Of a stretch of DNA of 64,000 nucleotides, positions 28,211-34,961 are shown piece after piece. The position numbers and the translations under genes are program-made. The stretch covers positions 1,426,001 through 1,490,000 of the forward strand of contig NC_008228.1 of the NCBI RefSeq assembly GCF_000014225.1. Direction: 5' to 3'. Every line of letters starts with the position of its first letter. Positions within the stretch are counted from its first letter, which is position 1. The notes beneath the pieces were generated by a model. That model was given only the letters and a program-made list of their open reading frames with translations, ran no database searches and was not told the origin of the DNA. This stretch comes from Paraglaciecola sp. T6c (lineage in GTDB: Bacteria > Pseudomonadota > Gammaproteobacteria > Enterobacterales > Alteromonadaceae).

Positions 28211-29047
28211 TTATTTTTTAAATCTTCTACCAAGACCAAGACCTAAAAGACCAAGACCTAAGAAAGCCAAGTTTGCAGGAGCTGGAACTTGTTTTAAACC
28301 AACAACAACGTTATCGAACTCTCCAGCGATACCAGAAGAAATTACTTTGAAGTTATCGAACGCTTCGGCATCCGAGAAGTCAATATTCACATAAGTGTTA
28401 GATGCAGGTGATGTTTGGTTACCAGGGCTACCGTTTAATTGTGCCAACAACTGTGGACCAGTGATTGATGCAACTAAAGTAGCGCCATCATAAAACTCAA
28501 AGCTGTTATAAGTATCTACTGAGCCCCAGTAGAAGCCCAAGTAGTTAATTTTTGAACCAGCAAGGCTAGCTTCAATACCACCAACGTTCGCTAAGAACGT
28601 TGTATAATTAATATCTACCGAGCTATCTGATCCAATATTTTCTGGTGTGGTGTATGCGTAACAAGTGTTGTCACCAGCTGGCGCTGCTGCTACGTTAGGT
28701 ACTGAATTATTACGAACATTCAATACACCAGCACCGCTTGGAGTTACTGCTAACGGCGAGTTGATTTGACAACCATCAGATGCGCCAGCAACATTATAAC
28801 TTGTGTCACCACCAGCACCAACCGGGAAAACAGTTGCACTATCGAAGGTTTCAACGAAATATCCGTTTGAAACAGTCGCTGCAGTAATTTGGTTGCTAGC
28901 ATCTATACGAGAGCTTGTTTGACCTGAGCCGTCAGTCGCTGTCTGGCCACCGAAACTGATAGTCGCAGCGCTTGCTTGACTTGCTGCACCAAACGCTAAA
29001 AGAGCGGCTAGTGTTACTAATTTTGTTTTCTTAACTAAGTTTGACAT
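28211..29047 (-). CDS. PEP-CTERM sorting-domain protein (exosortase substrate)
   Basis: A 278-residue secreted protein. It has a Sec signal (KKTKLVTLAALLAFGAASQASA, cleavage about after residue 28). A Ser/Thr/Asn/Gly-rich beta-type body follows, with two possible disulfide Cys pairs. The C-terminal sorting signal VPAPANLAFLGLGLLGLGLG (254-273) plus RRFKK forms the tripartite motif-helix-basic tail. The motif is PAP instead of PEP, a variant found in some Alteromonadales. Exosortase A would cut near this motif and transfer the protein to the outer surface or EPS matrix. It has its own sigma-54 promoter and a strong terminator. Confidence 0.9.
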   Translation of the reverse strand: MSNLVKKTKLVTLAALLAFGAASQASAATISFGGQTATDGSGQTSSRIDASNQITAATVSNGYFVETFDSATVFPVGAGGDTSYNVAGASDGCQINSPLAVTPSGAGVLNVRNNSVPNVAAAPAGDNTCYAYTTPENIGSDSSVDINYTTFLANVGGIEASLAGSKINYLGFYWGSVDTYNSFEFYDGATLVASITGPQLLAQLNGSPGNQTSPASNTYVNIDFSDAEAFDNFKVISSGIAGEFDNVVVGLKQVPAPANLAFLGLGLLGLGLGRRFKK

Positions 29048-29102
29048 GTGATATTCCTTTTAGACCAAAAGATGAGACCAAAGATACTGCTGTAGAAGGT
29101 AA

Positions 29103-29118
29103 AGCAGTACTTATGCCA
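29103..29118 (-). promoter_or_regulatory. sigma-54 (-24/-12) promoter of the PEP-CTERM gene
   Basis: On the minus strand the sequence is TGGCATAAGTACTGCT. It has GG and GC dinucleotides exactly 12 bases apart, as required for RpoN, and agrees with TGGCAC-N5-TTGCA at the important positions except for T at C6 and C at T12. Transcription would start near 29092, about 45 bases before the ATG. PEP-CTERM genes are known to be controlled by PrsK/PrsR and RpoN in floc-forming bacteria, which fits. Confidence 0.72.
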
Positions 29119-29253
29119 AGTTTGAAATATTCTTTATTTTCAGATGGTTAGGTTTTTTCCATTTTTTGTATGCGAGGAGATGTAAAATTTACTGACAAAA
29201 TAAAGTGCGGTTGTCGGTGAGTGGCGAAGGTATCAAACACATCTCGTTGTTCA

Positions 29254-29270
29254 TGCCTAATTTATAGGCA
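29254..29270. promoter_or_regulatory. inverted repeat, possible activator site upstream of the sigma-54 promoter
   Basis: TGCCTA-ATTTA-TAGGCA, perfect six-base arms with a five-base centre. It is about 140 bases upstream of the -24/-12 element, a usual distance for an enhancer-binding protein. No identical copy is seen upstream of the second sigma-54 promoter, so the role is a guess. Confidence 0.35.
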
Positions 29271-29423
29271 AAGTATTATCGTTGTAACGGGAAATTTAGT
29301 TTCCACCTCAATAGAGACAGAAGGATAGATAAAACACTTGTTATAAATAGATTGGGTTAATTGAACCGTGTAAAATTTTTTGACATCGAATAGGGCCCAG
29401 CCGGCAAGCCCAAGTTTTGAGCT

Positions 29424-30233
29424 TCAGTTGAATTGTGAATTAACTTTCTTTTCGATATTCTTCAGCATGCGCTTAAAGCCAGGTGTTAGGCCGCTCATTA
29501 ATAGGTGACGGCTGATATAGTATGGGGCTCTCTTCCCGTGATATTCTACAACGGGGCCAACTTGTTGAAAGGGGATGCCCACAAAGCGTAAGCTGCGCGC
29601 CAGTCTTGGCTCCATCATCACAAAACAATGTTTAATATCGTGTTTACGCGAGGTAGACGCGGCGCACAAATATAGCCCCACCGCAATAAAGGGGAAACAG
29701 CGTAGCTCGCGCTCAGAGTAAATATGCTCATTGATAGCACCTGTGGCTGAACCCTTAAATTTATCCGTGGCACGCTTTCGAAACTGAGCGGGGACTGCCA
29801 ATCGAGATATTTCACATATTTCACTTCGTGGAAAATCACTTGGATGTACTGCGTCATCAGCAATCGAACTAATACAGTATTTCTCTATTGGTAGGAGTTG
29901 CTCTTCACTCATAGAGCGCACGATGCGAACCGTACCGGCATATTCACCAGTAGGGAGGTGCTTAATTAAACAATGGGTAGAGTGACTATCAAATTGATCT
30001 GTTTCCATCTTGTCTGAACGTTCATCTTCAAACTTTAATTCTTCGCAATAGACTTTGTGCCTAATTTTATAAGATTCATTACGAAGATCGTCTGACAGGG
30101 CAACAACAGGGCTGAGGTATTCCGCGAAATGTCTAGAGATCTGATTAGCCTTCTGGCTTACCACCAAATTCATTACTTTTTTTACCACTGGCCCAATAAT
30201 AGGGAGATCAGCGTACTTTCGAAGTTGTTTCAT
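29424..30233 (-). CDS. PEP-CTERM/exosortase-associated N-acyltransferase (autoinducer-synthase-like fold)
   Basis: A 269-residue soluble protein. The segment SYKIRHKVYCEELKFEDER (about 54-72) followed by ETDQFDSHSTHCLI (77-90), YAGTVRIV (98-105) and ICEISRLAVPAQFRKR matches the exosortase-associated acyltransferase family. That family is related in fold to LuxI-type and N-acyl amino acid synthases. The expected activity is transfer of an acyl group from acyl-ACP or acyl-CoA to an amine; the acceptor is unknown. It lies 31 bases downstream of the patatin gene and probably shares its mRNA. Confidence 0.82.
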   Translation of the reverse strand: MKQLRKYADLPIIGPVVKKVMNLVVSQKANQISRHFAEYLSPVVALSDDLRNESYKIRHKVYCEELKFEDERSDKMETDQFDSHSTHCLIKHLPTGEYAGTVRIVRSMSEEQLLPIEKYCISSIADDAVHPSDFPRSEICEISRLAVPAQFRKRATDKFKGSATGAINEHIYSERELRCFPFIAVGLYLCAASTSRKHDIKHCFVMMEPRLARSLRFVGIPFQQVGPVVEYHGKRAPYYISRHLLMSGLTPGFKRMLKNIEKKVNSQFN

Positions 30234-30264
30234 AGATTCATTTCTTTAAAACGGTAGTCCACAT

Positions 30265-31104
30265 CTAGTTCCTTAGTTGTGTATCGGTATAAATCTGCAT
30301 TCGTTTAGGCACAAATTCAAATGCGGTGTTATAACCAATATTGTACAACTCCTCTTTTTGTATCGCTGTAATATTAAAATCGACGGGAGATAATTTACCC
30401 GTATTGATGATTATAGTATTACGCCAGTACTCTGCATGTACATACTCTCGCGACATTGCCGTCATGAAGGTCCTAATCAGCATCATCACATATTGCCGTA
30501 ATGGCAGCCAACTTTTTTTAAAGTTCGGATCTGTCACATGCTCGCTTTTTAATTTAAAACACATAACTGGTGAGCCATCACCTGCCCAATCTTGATACAA
30601 CGCATCTTCTGATAAAATAGCACCGTCTACAAGAACATGCTGTTTATAGGCTTGAAAGCTGAAAAAAAGTGGGATGGACATTGAAAAGCGCACCGCCTTC
30701 GATATCTTCAAATCGGGACTCGTTTTACGGCTAAATACCACCGGGCCTCCGCCGTTAACATCGGTCGCTAAAATGTGTAAGTCTTTATCTATGTCTGAGA
30801 ACGTTAGACCTTTAAGGTGTTTGTCCATCCACGCCTCAAATTGGTCCCCCGAACTTAAACCGCCTTGGCGTAATAATCTGAGTAATGAAAAGCCTTTGAA
30901 CTTTTTGAAGTCAGTTGTCATGGCTAAGTGTTTTATATCTGCTAAGGGCACACCACAGCAATAAAGAGCTGCTACGATGGAGCCGCCAGAAACCCCCACC
31001 ATGTGTTGAAACTGAATATCGAGCTTCTGTAAAGCATCGAACACGCCAATATGCACTGTTAAGCGGGTTCCGCCCCCCGAAAAAATCGGCACTATTGATT
31101 TCAT
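30265..31104 (-). CDS. patatin-like phospholipase
   Basis: A 279-residue hydrolase. The oxyanion loop is SGGGTR (9-14), the nucleophile elbow is GVSGG (37-41, Ser39), and the catalytic Asp lies in VDGAIL (Asp160, DGA motif). There is no signal peptide, so it acts in the cytoplasm or at the inner face of the membrane. It would release fatty acid from a lipid. Together with the adjacent acyltransferase it could form a lipid-remodelling pair. The neighbouring YdcF gene ends 91 bases upstream. Confidence 0.85.
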   Translation of the reverse strand: MKSIVPIFSGGGTRLTVHIGVFDALQKLDIQFQHMVGVSGGSIVAALYCCGVPLADIKHLAMTTDFKKFKGFSLLRLLRQGGLSSGDQFEAWMDKHLKGLTFSDIDKDLHILATDVNGGGPVVFSRKTSPDLKISKAVRFSMSIPLFFSFQAYKQHVLVDGAILSEDALYQDWAGDGSPVMCFKLKSEHVTDPNFKKSWLPLRQYVMMLIRTFMTAMSREYVHAEYWRNTIIINTGKLSPVDFNITAIQKEELYNIGYNTAFEFVPKRMQIYTDTQLRN

Positions 31105-31195
31105 GTTTAGTTCCTTGCTTATCCTTCGCCGGACCTATTAAGGCCTACAATCTGACTGGTGATTTATAGCGTCAATGCATTGTTTACTAGTTTTA

Positions 31196-31951
31196 TCACT
31201 TAATGTAGCGCTGGTATATTAGACCTAAGTACTCGTGAATTGCTCGCTCGCTGCGATAAAGACTATACGCGTTGGGCAAGCCTATGGTGAATGAAACGTG
31301 TTTCCGACTGAGGTGCTCTACAGGTATCGGTAATACTGAGAGTCCGTGTAGTCTGAAATATTCCACTGCGCGAGGCAGGTGACTCGCCGAGCTTACTAAT
31401 GCCATATGTTTGTTTTGCAAATATGGCGCCAATGCTTCTACTTCTGATTCTGTGTCATGCCCCATAGGAAAGGTATGAATGTCCTTTGGATTTACGCCTA
31501 AAGTGACCAAAAAGTCCTTGTTATATTGGGCTTGAGATTTTAAGTCCGTCTCATTTAGGATCCCAGCGGCTAAGTATATTGGCAGAGGTTTTTCGTTGTA
31601 CATTAACGCAGCGTGTAAATTGCGCTGCATCGTGCACTGGGGCCATTTACTCACAAAAGGTAAGCCGTCATCATCGAAATGATTGCAGGCTAACACTACG
31701 ATACCATCCGTCAGTTGCCATTCATTTGAAGAGAGTTTGATGGTCGGATATTGGTCTTCCAATGGCTTAATTAATAGAACACTGGGATAAACAAGACTAC
31801 AAAAAAGTACCCATAAGATTGGGACGCATGACGCCCATTGGTAAATACGCCGACCTTGAAGTGGCAGGCGAGATAAGAGCTGCAAGATAGCAAACAACAA
31901 AAGCCCATGAACTAACGGCGAGCTTAAACTGTTTGCTAATGACTGCAGCAT
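31196..31951 (-). CDS. YdcF/ElyC family (DUF218) membrane protein
   Basis: A 251-residue protein. Two hydrophobic segments (about 10-28 and 38-58) anchor it, and the remainder is the DUF218 domain: LTDGIVVLACNHFDD, LPIYLAAGILNETDLKSQAQYNKDFLVTLGVNPKDIH, DTESEVEALAPYL and MALVSSASHLPRAVEYFRLHGL. E. coli relatives (ElyC, SanA) affect envelope or lipid-carrier handling. It is the first gene of a set with the patatin and acyltransferase genes. Confidence 0.83.
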   Translation of the reverse strand: MLQSLANSLSSPLVHGLLLFAILQLLSRLPLQGRRIYQWASCVPILWVLFCSLVYPSVLLIKPLEDQYPTIKLSSNEWQLTDGIVVLACNHFDDDGLPFVSKWPQCTMQRNLHAALMYNEKPLPIYLAAGILNETDLKSQAQYNKDFLVTLGVNPKDIHTFPMGHDTESEVEALAPYLQNKHMALVSSASHLPRAVEYFRLHGLSVLPIPVEHLSRKHVSFTIGLPNAYSLYRSERAIHEYLGLIYQRYIK

Positions 31952-31983
31952 TTACATCACCTTATATCTTGTAGAAGCTTTTA

Positions 31984-32004
31984 TACCAATCCACAAAATT
32001 GGTA
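31984..32004. repeat. ATTGGTA inverted repeat, probable extragenic repeat element
   Basis: TACCAAT-CCACAAA-ATTGGTA with perfect seven-base arms. Elements built on ATACCAAT/ATTGGTAT are common between genes in Alteromonadales and Shewanella. This one sits exactly at the 3' side of the epimerase relic, which may mark a deletion or insertion scar. Confidence 0.5.
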
Positions 32005-32024
32005 ATCCCTTATTTAATTGGGTT

Positions 32025-32195
32025 TTAGGCTTGTTTGCTTAGTGTGCCTTCCAAGGCTGTAATAAAATCAAGTAGATTGACAGGAATTTGTGCGCCAATA
32101 TTGTCGATACCCACGACCTCGTCACCGCGTGATAACAACACCTGACAAACATGAAAACCGATGAATCCGGCAGCCCCTGTGACTAATACTTTCAT
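32025..32195 (-). pseudogene. relic of UDP-glucuronate 4-epimerase-type NAD-dependent epimerase (large internal deletion)
   Basis: A 56-codon open frame. Residues 1-33 ([20 protein letters not shown], then [10 protein letters not shown]) are the exact N-terminus of an NAD-dependent sugar epimerase with its GxxGxxG motif. From about residue 36 the sequence jumps to [20 protein letters not shown], which matches the region some 230-250 residues later (consensus SPVxLLxFIxALExALGKxA of UDP-glucuronate epimerases), and then stops. So roughly 600-700 bases are missing in frame and the C-terminus is lost. It cannot be a working enzyme. It suggests that the locus once made its own UDP-galacturonate. 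Confidence 0.82.
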
Positions 32196-32306
32196 TTCAT
32201 TAATCCTAATATTTTGTGTATAACCCTAAGATATTAATCACGTTACGCTATTGTTGTGACAAAGTTTCTGTTCACACTAGCCCTACGAAATAGTAAGTAG
32301 CTTATT

Positions 32307-33089
32307 ATGATAACGAAAAATTATATTTATAAAATCATTTGTGTGGTTTTTTCTTTGGTGTTTTTAACGACGTCAGTCAGCGCCTCGCAAAAAACAAACG
32401 TGGTTAAAAAAGTTAAACCCTCTGTGGTAGGGGTAGGATTGTATGATGCAATGTCTGCTGTTTCGCATCAGCTGCGGGGAAGTGGCTTTGTATTTGGTGA
32501 TGGAACGCTCATTGCGACTAACTTCCACGTTGTATCAGAACCGCTTGATCCACAGATTGTCCAATATCATATTGTTTTTTCGGGGACGGGGCGACAACCT
32601 AAAATCCATAAAGCTGAAATTATCGCTAAGGACCCGGTGCACGATTTAGCAATACTGAAAATTCGTGACACACTGCCAGCTTTGCAGCTTGGCCCAGATG
32701 AGTATGTTGATGATGGTCAAGACATACTAATGACAGGATTCCCGATTGGGTCAATATTAGGATTATACCCGGCAACCCATAAAGGAATGATTGCAGCACT
32801 CACCCCAGACGTGATCCCAAGTGCCAATGCGCGTAACTTAACCATGAAAATGCGCAATCGTTTAGAGAGTCCATTCATGATCTATCAACTGGATATGACT
32901 GCCTACCCTGGCAATAGTGGTAGCGCCATTTATGATGCCGAGACAGGCCGTGTGGTGGGGATAATTAACAAGGTATTTATTAAAGAAACCAAAGAAGCGG
33001 TTTTAGAAAAACCGAGCGGCATTAGCTATGCAATTCCTGTTAAATATTTAAGATTATTAAGCAAAAAGAAAGGGATTGCGGTAAACTGA
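32307..33089 (+). CDS. secreted trypsin-like (DegP-type S1C) serine protease
   Basis: A 260-residue protein with a Sec signal (ICVVFSLVFLTTSVSAS, cleavage near 26). The catalytic triad is visible: His74 in TNFHVV, Asp113 in DPVHDLAIL and Ser204 in YPGNSGSAI. No PDZ domain follows, so it is shorter than DegP. It is likely to be periplasmic. It lies next to the HPr-rel-A operon and PEP-CTERM genes and could process or quality-control their exported products, but this is inference. It ends 143 bases before the Tat protein gene. Confidence 0.83.
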   Translation: MITKNYIYKIICVVFSLVFLTTSVSASQKTNVVKKVKPSVVGVGLYDAMSAVSHQLRGSGFVFGDGTLIATNFHVVSEPLDPQIVQYHIVFSGTGRQPKIHKAEIIAKDPVHDLAILKIRDTLPALQLGPDEYVDDGQDILMTGFPIGSILGLYPATHKGMIAALTPDVIPSANARNLTMKMRNRLESPFMIYQLDMTAYPGNSGSAIYDAETGRVVGIINKVFIKETKEAVLEKPSGISYAIPVKYLRLLSKKKGIAVN

Positions 33090-33175
33090 ATAATAGTTGA
33101 TCGAATTGTGTCACGAAACTTTACAGTTTTTGATTTTAAGTTAAATATATCCAGTAAGATCAGTTGGTTGGGATT

Positions 33176-33191
33176 TGGCTTAAATTTTGCT
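33176..33191 (+). promoter_or_regulatory. sigma-54 (-24/-12) promoter of the HPr-rel-A operon
   Basis: TGGCTTAAATTTTGCT: TGGC at -24, TTGCT at -12, GG and GC 12 bases apart. The match is better than that of the PEP-CTERM promoter at 29103-29118. Transcription would start near 33202, about 30 bases before the ATG at 33233. It also overlaps a longer possible start at 33164, which makes 33233 the better start. Confidence 0.75.
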
Positions 33192-33232
33192 TTATCTGCC
33201 TGATATGCGTTACTAATGGAGTATTAAGAACA

Positions 33233-33775
33233 ATGAATGTCGTCGACAAAAAATCTGAGAATAGCCAAGGCGCTGTTTCTAACCGACGTAAGTTTCTGTT
33301 AAAAGGATCTGCGGCTGCACTCATAGTGAGCCTTCCATCGAAAGCAACGTGGGCTACAACGGCGAATGGTTGTACAGTATCGGGGAATTTGTCAGGAAAC
33401 TTATCACAAGCATGCTCCACCACAACGATTGCTGGAGTATCCCCTGCTACTTGGTTAAAAGATGCTAATAATGACCAAAATTTAAAAGACTCGCTTAAAG
33501 CGGTCAAATGGGACACTGTTTTCAGTATCTCTACTACGGGTACATATACAAAGGGCGGTGGTGGAGTTGTGAGTCGTCCACATTTGTATCGTGTTTTATG
33601 GCAAGGTTCTGACATCGACAAAAGTTTAGTCGCTGGATACTTGAATGCTTATTATGGAAATTATCCATTGTCGTCGGAAGTGACCCCTGAGATGTATGCT
33701 TCAATGCTTGAGGAAGAAGCGATGAATGACCAGGGTGCGCTTATGGATGCATTGAGTCAAACTTATACGCGATAA
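33233..33775 (+). CDS. small Tat-exported protein of unknown function, first gene of the HPr-rel-A operon
   Basis: A 180-residue protein. It has a twin-arginine signal SNRRKFLLKG (17-26) followed by a hydrophobic stretch and ATWA, cleavage near residue 41. The mature part has two Cys (47 and 61), a Ser/Thr/Gly-rich start, a GGGG turn at about 108-111, RPHLYRVLWQGSDIDKSLVAGYLNAYYG, and an acidic end. I recognise no enzyme domain. The start is fixed by the sigma-54 element and by GGAG 11 bases upstream of the ATG. It is immediately followed (TAATTG) by the PqqD-like gene. It may be the substrate or an exported partner of the kinase system. Confidence 0.75.
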   Translation: MNVVDKKSENSQGAVSNRRKFLLKGSAAALIVSLPSKATWATTANGCTVSGNLSGNLSQACSTTTIAGVSPATWLKDANNDQNLKDSLKAVKWDTVFSISTTGTYTKGGGGVVSRPHLYRVLWQGSDIDKSLVAGYLNAYYGNYPLSSEVTPEMYASMLEEEAMNDQGALMDALSQTYTR

Positions 33776-34060
33776 TTGAACCTGTTGCAGCTAAGTTTGT
33801 ACCAAGTAAACCCAAATATATTGATTTATAACGCCAGCGATTCGTCTGGCGTTTTTGTGTTTGTACCTATCACGGGTAATTCTCTGAGATTGAGTGGCCA
33901 ATTTCAGGCTTTTTTTACTCAGTATCATTTTGGTGTTCCCTTCAATGAAGAGCAAATGTTCGCTCTATTTCCCGATTCTTCGTTGATTGATATTCAACAA
34001 TCAATCAGGCACCTCGAATCCCAGTGCGTCATTCAGAAGGTTGAATCCGTTGAGACTTAA
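33776..34060 (+). CDS. PqqD-like protein of the HPr-rel-A system
   Basis: A 94-residue protein starting with TTG directly after the stop of the previous gene. The beta-rich N-terminal half (IYNASDSSGVFVFVPITGNSLRLSG) followed by helices (FNEEQMFALFP, IQQSIRHLESQCVIQKVE) has the winged-helix layout of PqqD-type peptide chaperones. Sequence likeness is weak; the call depends on its place just before the HprK-related kinase. Such proteins bind a leader peptide and present it to a modifying enzyme. Later TTG codons (33785, 33797) are possible starts. Confidence 0.6.
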   Translation: MNLLQLSLYQVNPNILIYNASDSSGVFVFVPITGNSLRLSGQFQAFFTQYHFGVPFNEEQMFALFPDSSLIDIQQSIRHLESQCVIQKVESVET

Positions 34061-34961
34061 GGATATTTCAGAAAATGAAGCCGCCGCGAGATTGATAAAG
34101 GGGGAAATCAATATCGATTTGGGCGTGGCAGCCTTCGGTGTTCAATCTTCATTGCCCGATGTGCAGCGCGTGTTTTATCAGCTATATGGTGACTATGAGT
34201 TACTTGATGACGTATCTCCTGCGGATTTTCGGGTTGCCGTGCAATCACCTAAATCCTTGAGGCGGTGGTATAAGCCGCAAATTCACTTTCTACTTGATGA
34301 GTTTGTGCCGTTTTTACCCTTGCCACGCTCGCAAGCGTATCCAGTGTTAGAGTGGGGTATGAACTGGTGTATGGCGTCTCATATGCACAGATATTTATTA
34401 CTCCACGGTGCAGTGCTTGAAAAAGACGGCAAAGCGATAATTTTTCCGGCTCCTCCGGGCTCAGGTAAGAGCACGTTAACAGCTTACTTGGCCCATACCG
34501 GGTGGCGTTTACTCTCAGACGAAATGACGGTTATTAATTTAGAAACAGGCCTAGTTCACCCCTTTGTTCGTCCAATTTGTGTAAAGAATAACTCAATAGA
34601 TTTGGTGAGATCTTGGTTCCCAGAGGTGACTATTTCAAATATTGCCAGAGATACCAATAAAGGTGATGTGGCTCATGTTAAACCCCCTATTGCAAGTATT
34701 GATAAAATCAAGCAAACAGCTCCGGTGATGGCTGTCGTACTACCCAAATACACATCTGATGTCACGTTAGATATCTACAGCTTAACCAAAGCTGACGCGT
34801 TTCAAGCGTTAACGGATAACGCGTTTAATGATTCAATATTAGGTGCTGATGGTTTTCTCGCACTGCAAAAGTTAGTTGAAAGTACGGACGCAGTGGAAAT
34901 TCATTATAACGATTTAGCCGAAGTCTCAGCATTTCTGGACGAGGGACAGTTTGCACCGTGA
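34050..34961 (+). CDS. HprK-related kinase A (HPr-rel-A system)
   Basis: A 303-residue protein. I choose the TTG at 34050 because AGAAGG lies at good spacing and the protein then begins MRLKDISENEAA like other family members; a frame from 33987 would overlap the PqqD-like gene by 74 bases. The kinase core has HGAVLEKDGKA (119-129), Walker A PAPPGSGKSTL (133-143) and LLSDEMTVI (154-162). It lacks the HPr-binding N-terminal domain of true HprK. It probably phosphorylates a Ser or a small molecule. It overlaps both neighbours (11 bases and GTGA), so the three are tightly coupled. Confidence 0.83.
   Translation: MRLKDISENEAAARLIKGEINIDLGVAAFGVQSSLPDVQRVFYQLYGDYELLDDVSPADFRVAVQSPKSLRRWYKPQIHFLLDEFVPFLPLPRSQAYPVLEWGMNWCMASHMHRYLLLHGAVLEKDGKAIIFPAPPGSGKSTLTAYLAHTGWRLLSDEMTVINLETGLVHPFVRPICVKNNSIDLVRSWFPEVTISNIARDTNKGDVAHVKPPIASIDKIKQTAPVMAVVLPKYTSDVTLDIYSLTKADAFQALTDNAFNDSILGADGFLALQKLVESTDAVEIHYNDLAEVSAFLDEGQFAP

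Larger units (their letters stand above)
29048..29423. other. 376-base intergenic region, control region of the PEP-CTERM gene
   Basis: Contains no coding frame that I can support. It holds the sigma-54 element at 29103-29118 and an inverted repeat at 29254-29270. The remainder (about 29280-29420) is AT-rich, with a GGGCCCAGCCGG stretch near 29393-29405 just downstream of the acyltransferase stop. I cannot fold that stretch into a convincing terminator. Confidence 0.7.
31952..32306. other. 355-base region without an intact gene
   Basis: Contains an inverted repeat (31984-32004) and a relic of an epimerase gene (32025-32195), described separately. The last 110 bases before the protease gene show no clear promoter; ATTGTTGTGACAAAG near 32249-32263 is the only partly symmetric element. 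Confidence 0.7.

Noticed and set aside
29390-29412. GC-rich stretch GGGCCCAGCCGGCAAGCCC as terminator of the acyltransferase gene
   Set aside because: The arms do not pair continuously and no T run follows on the minus strand.
31105-31135. Possible sigma-54 element upstream of the patatin gene (minus strand CGGCGAAGGATAAGCA)
   Set aside because: GG and GC spacing is right, but the -12 part reads AAGC instead of TTGC and the first base is C. Too weak compared with the other two.
33160-33621. Long open frame on the minus strand opposite the Tat protein gene
   Set aside because: It has no ribosome site and no recognisable motif, and it lies antisense to a gene with a clear promoter and Tat signal.
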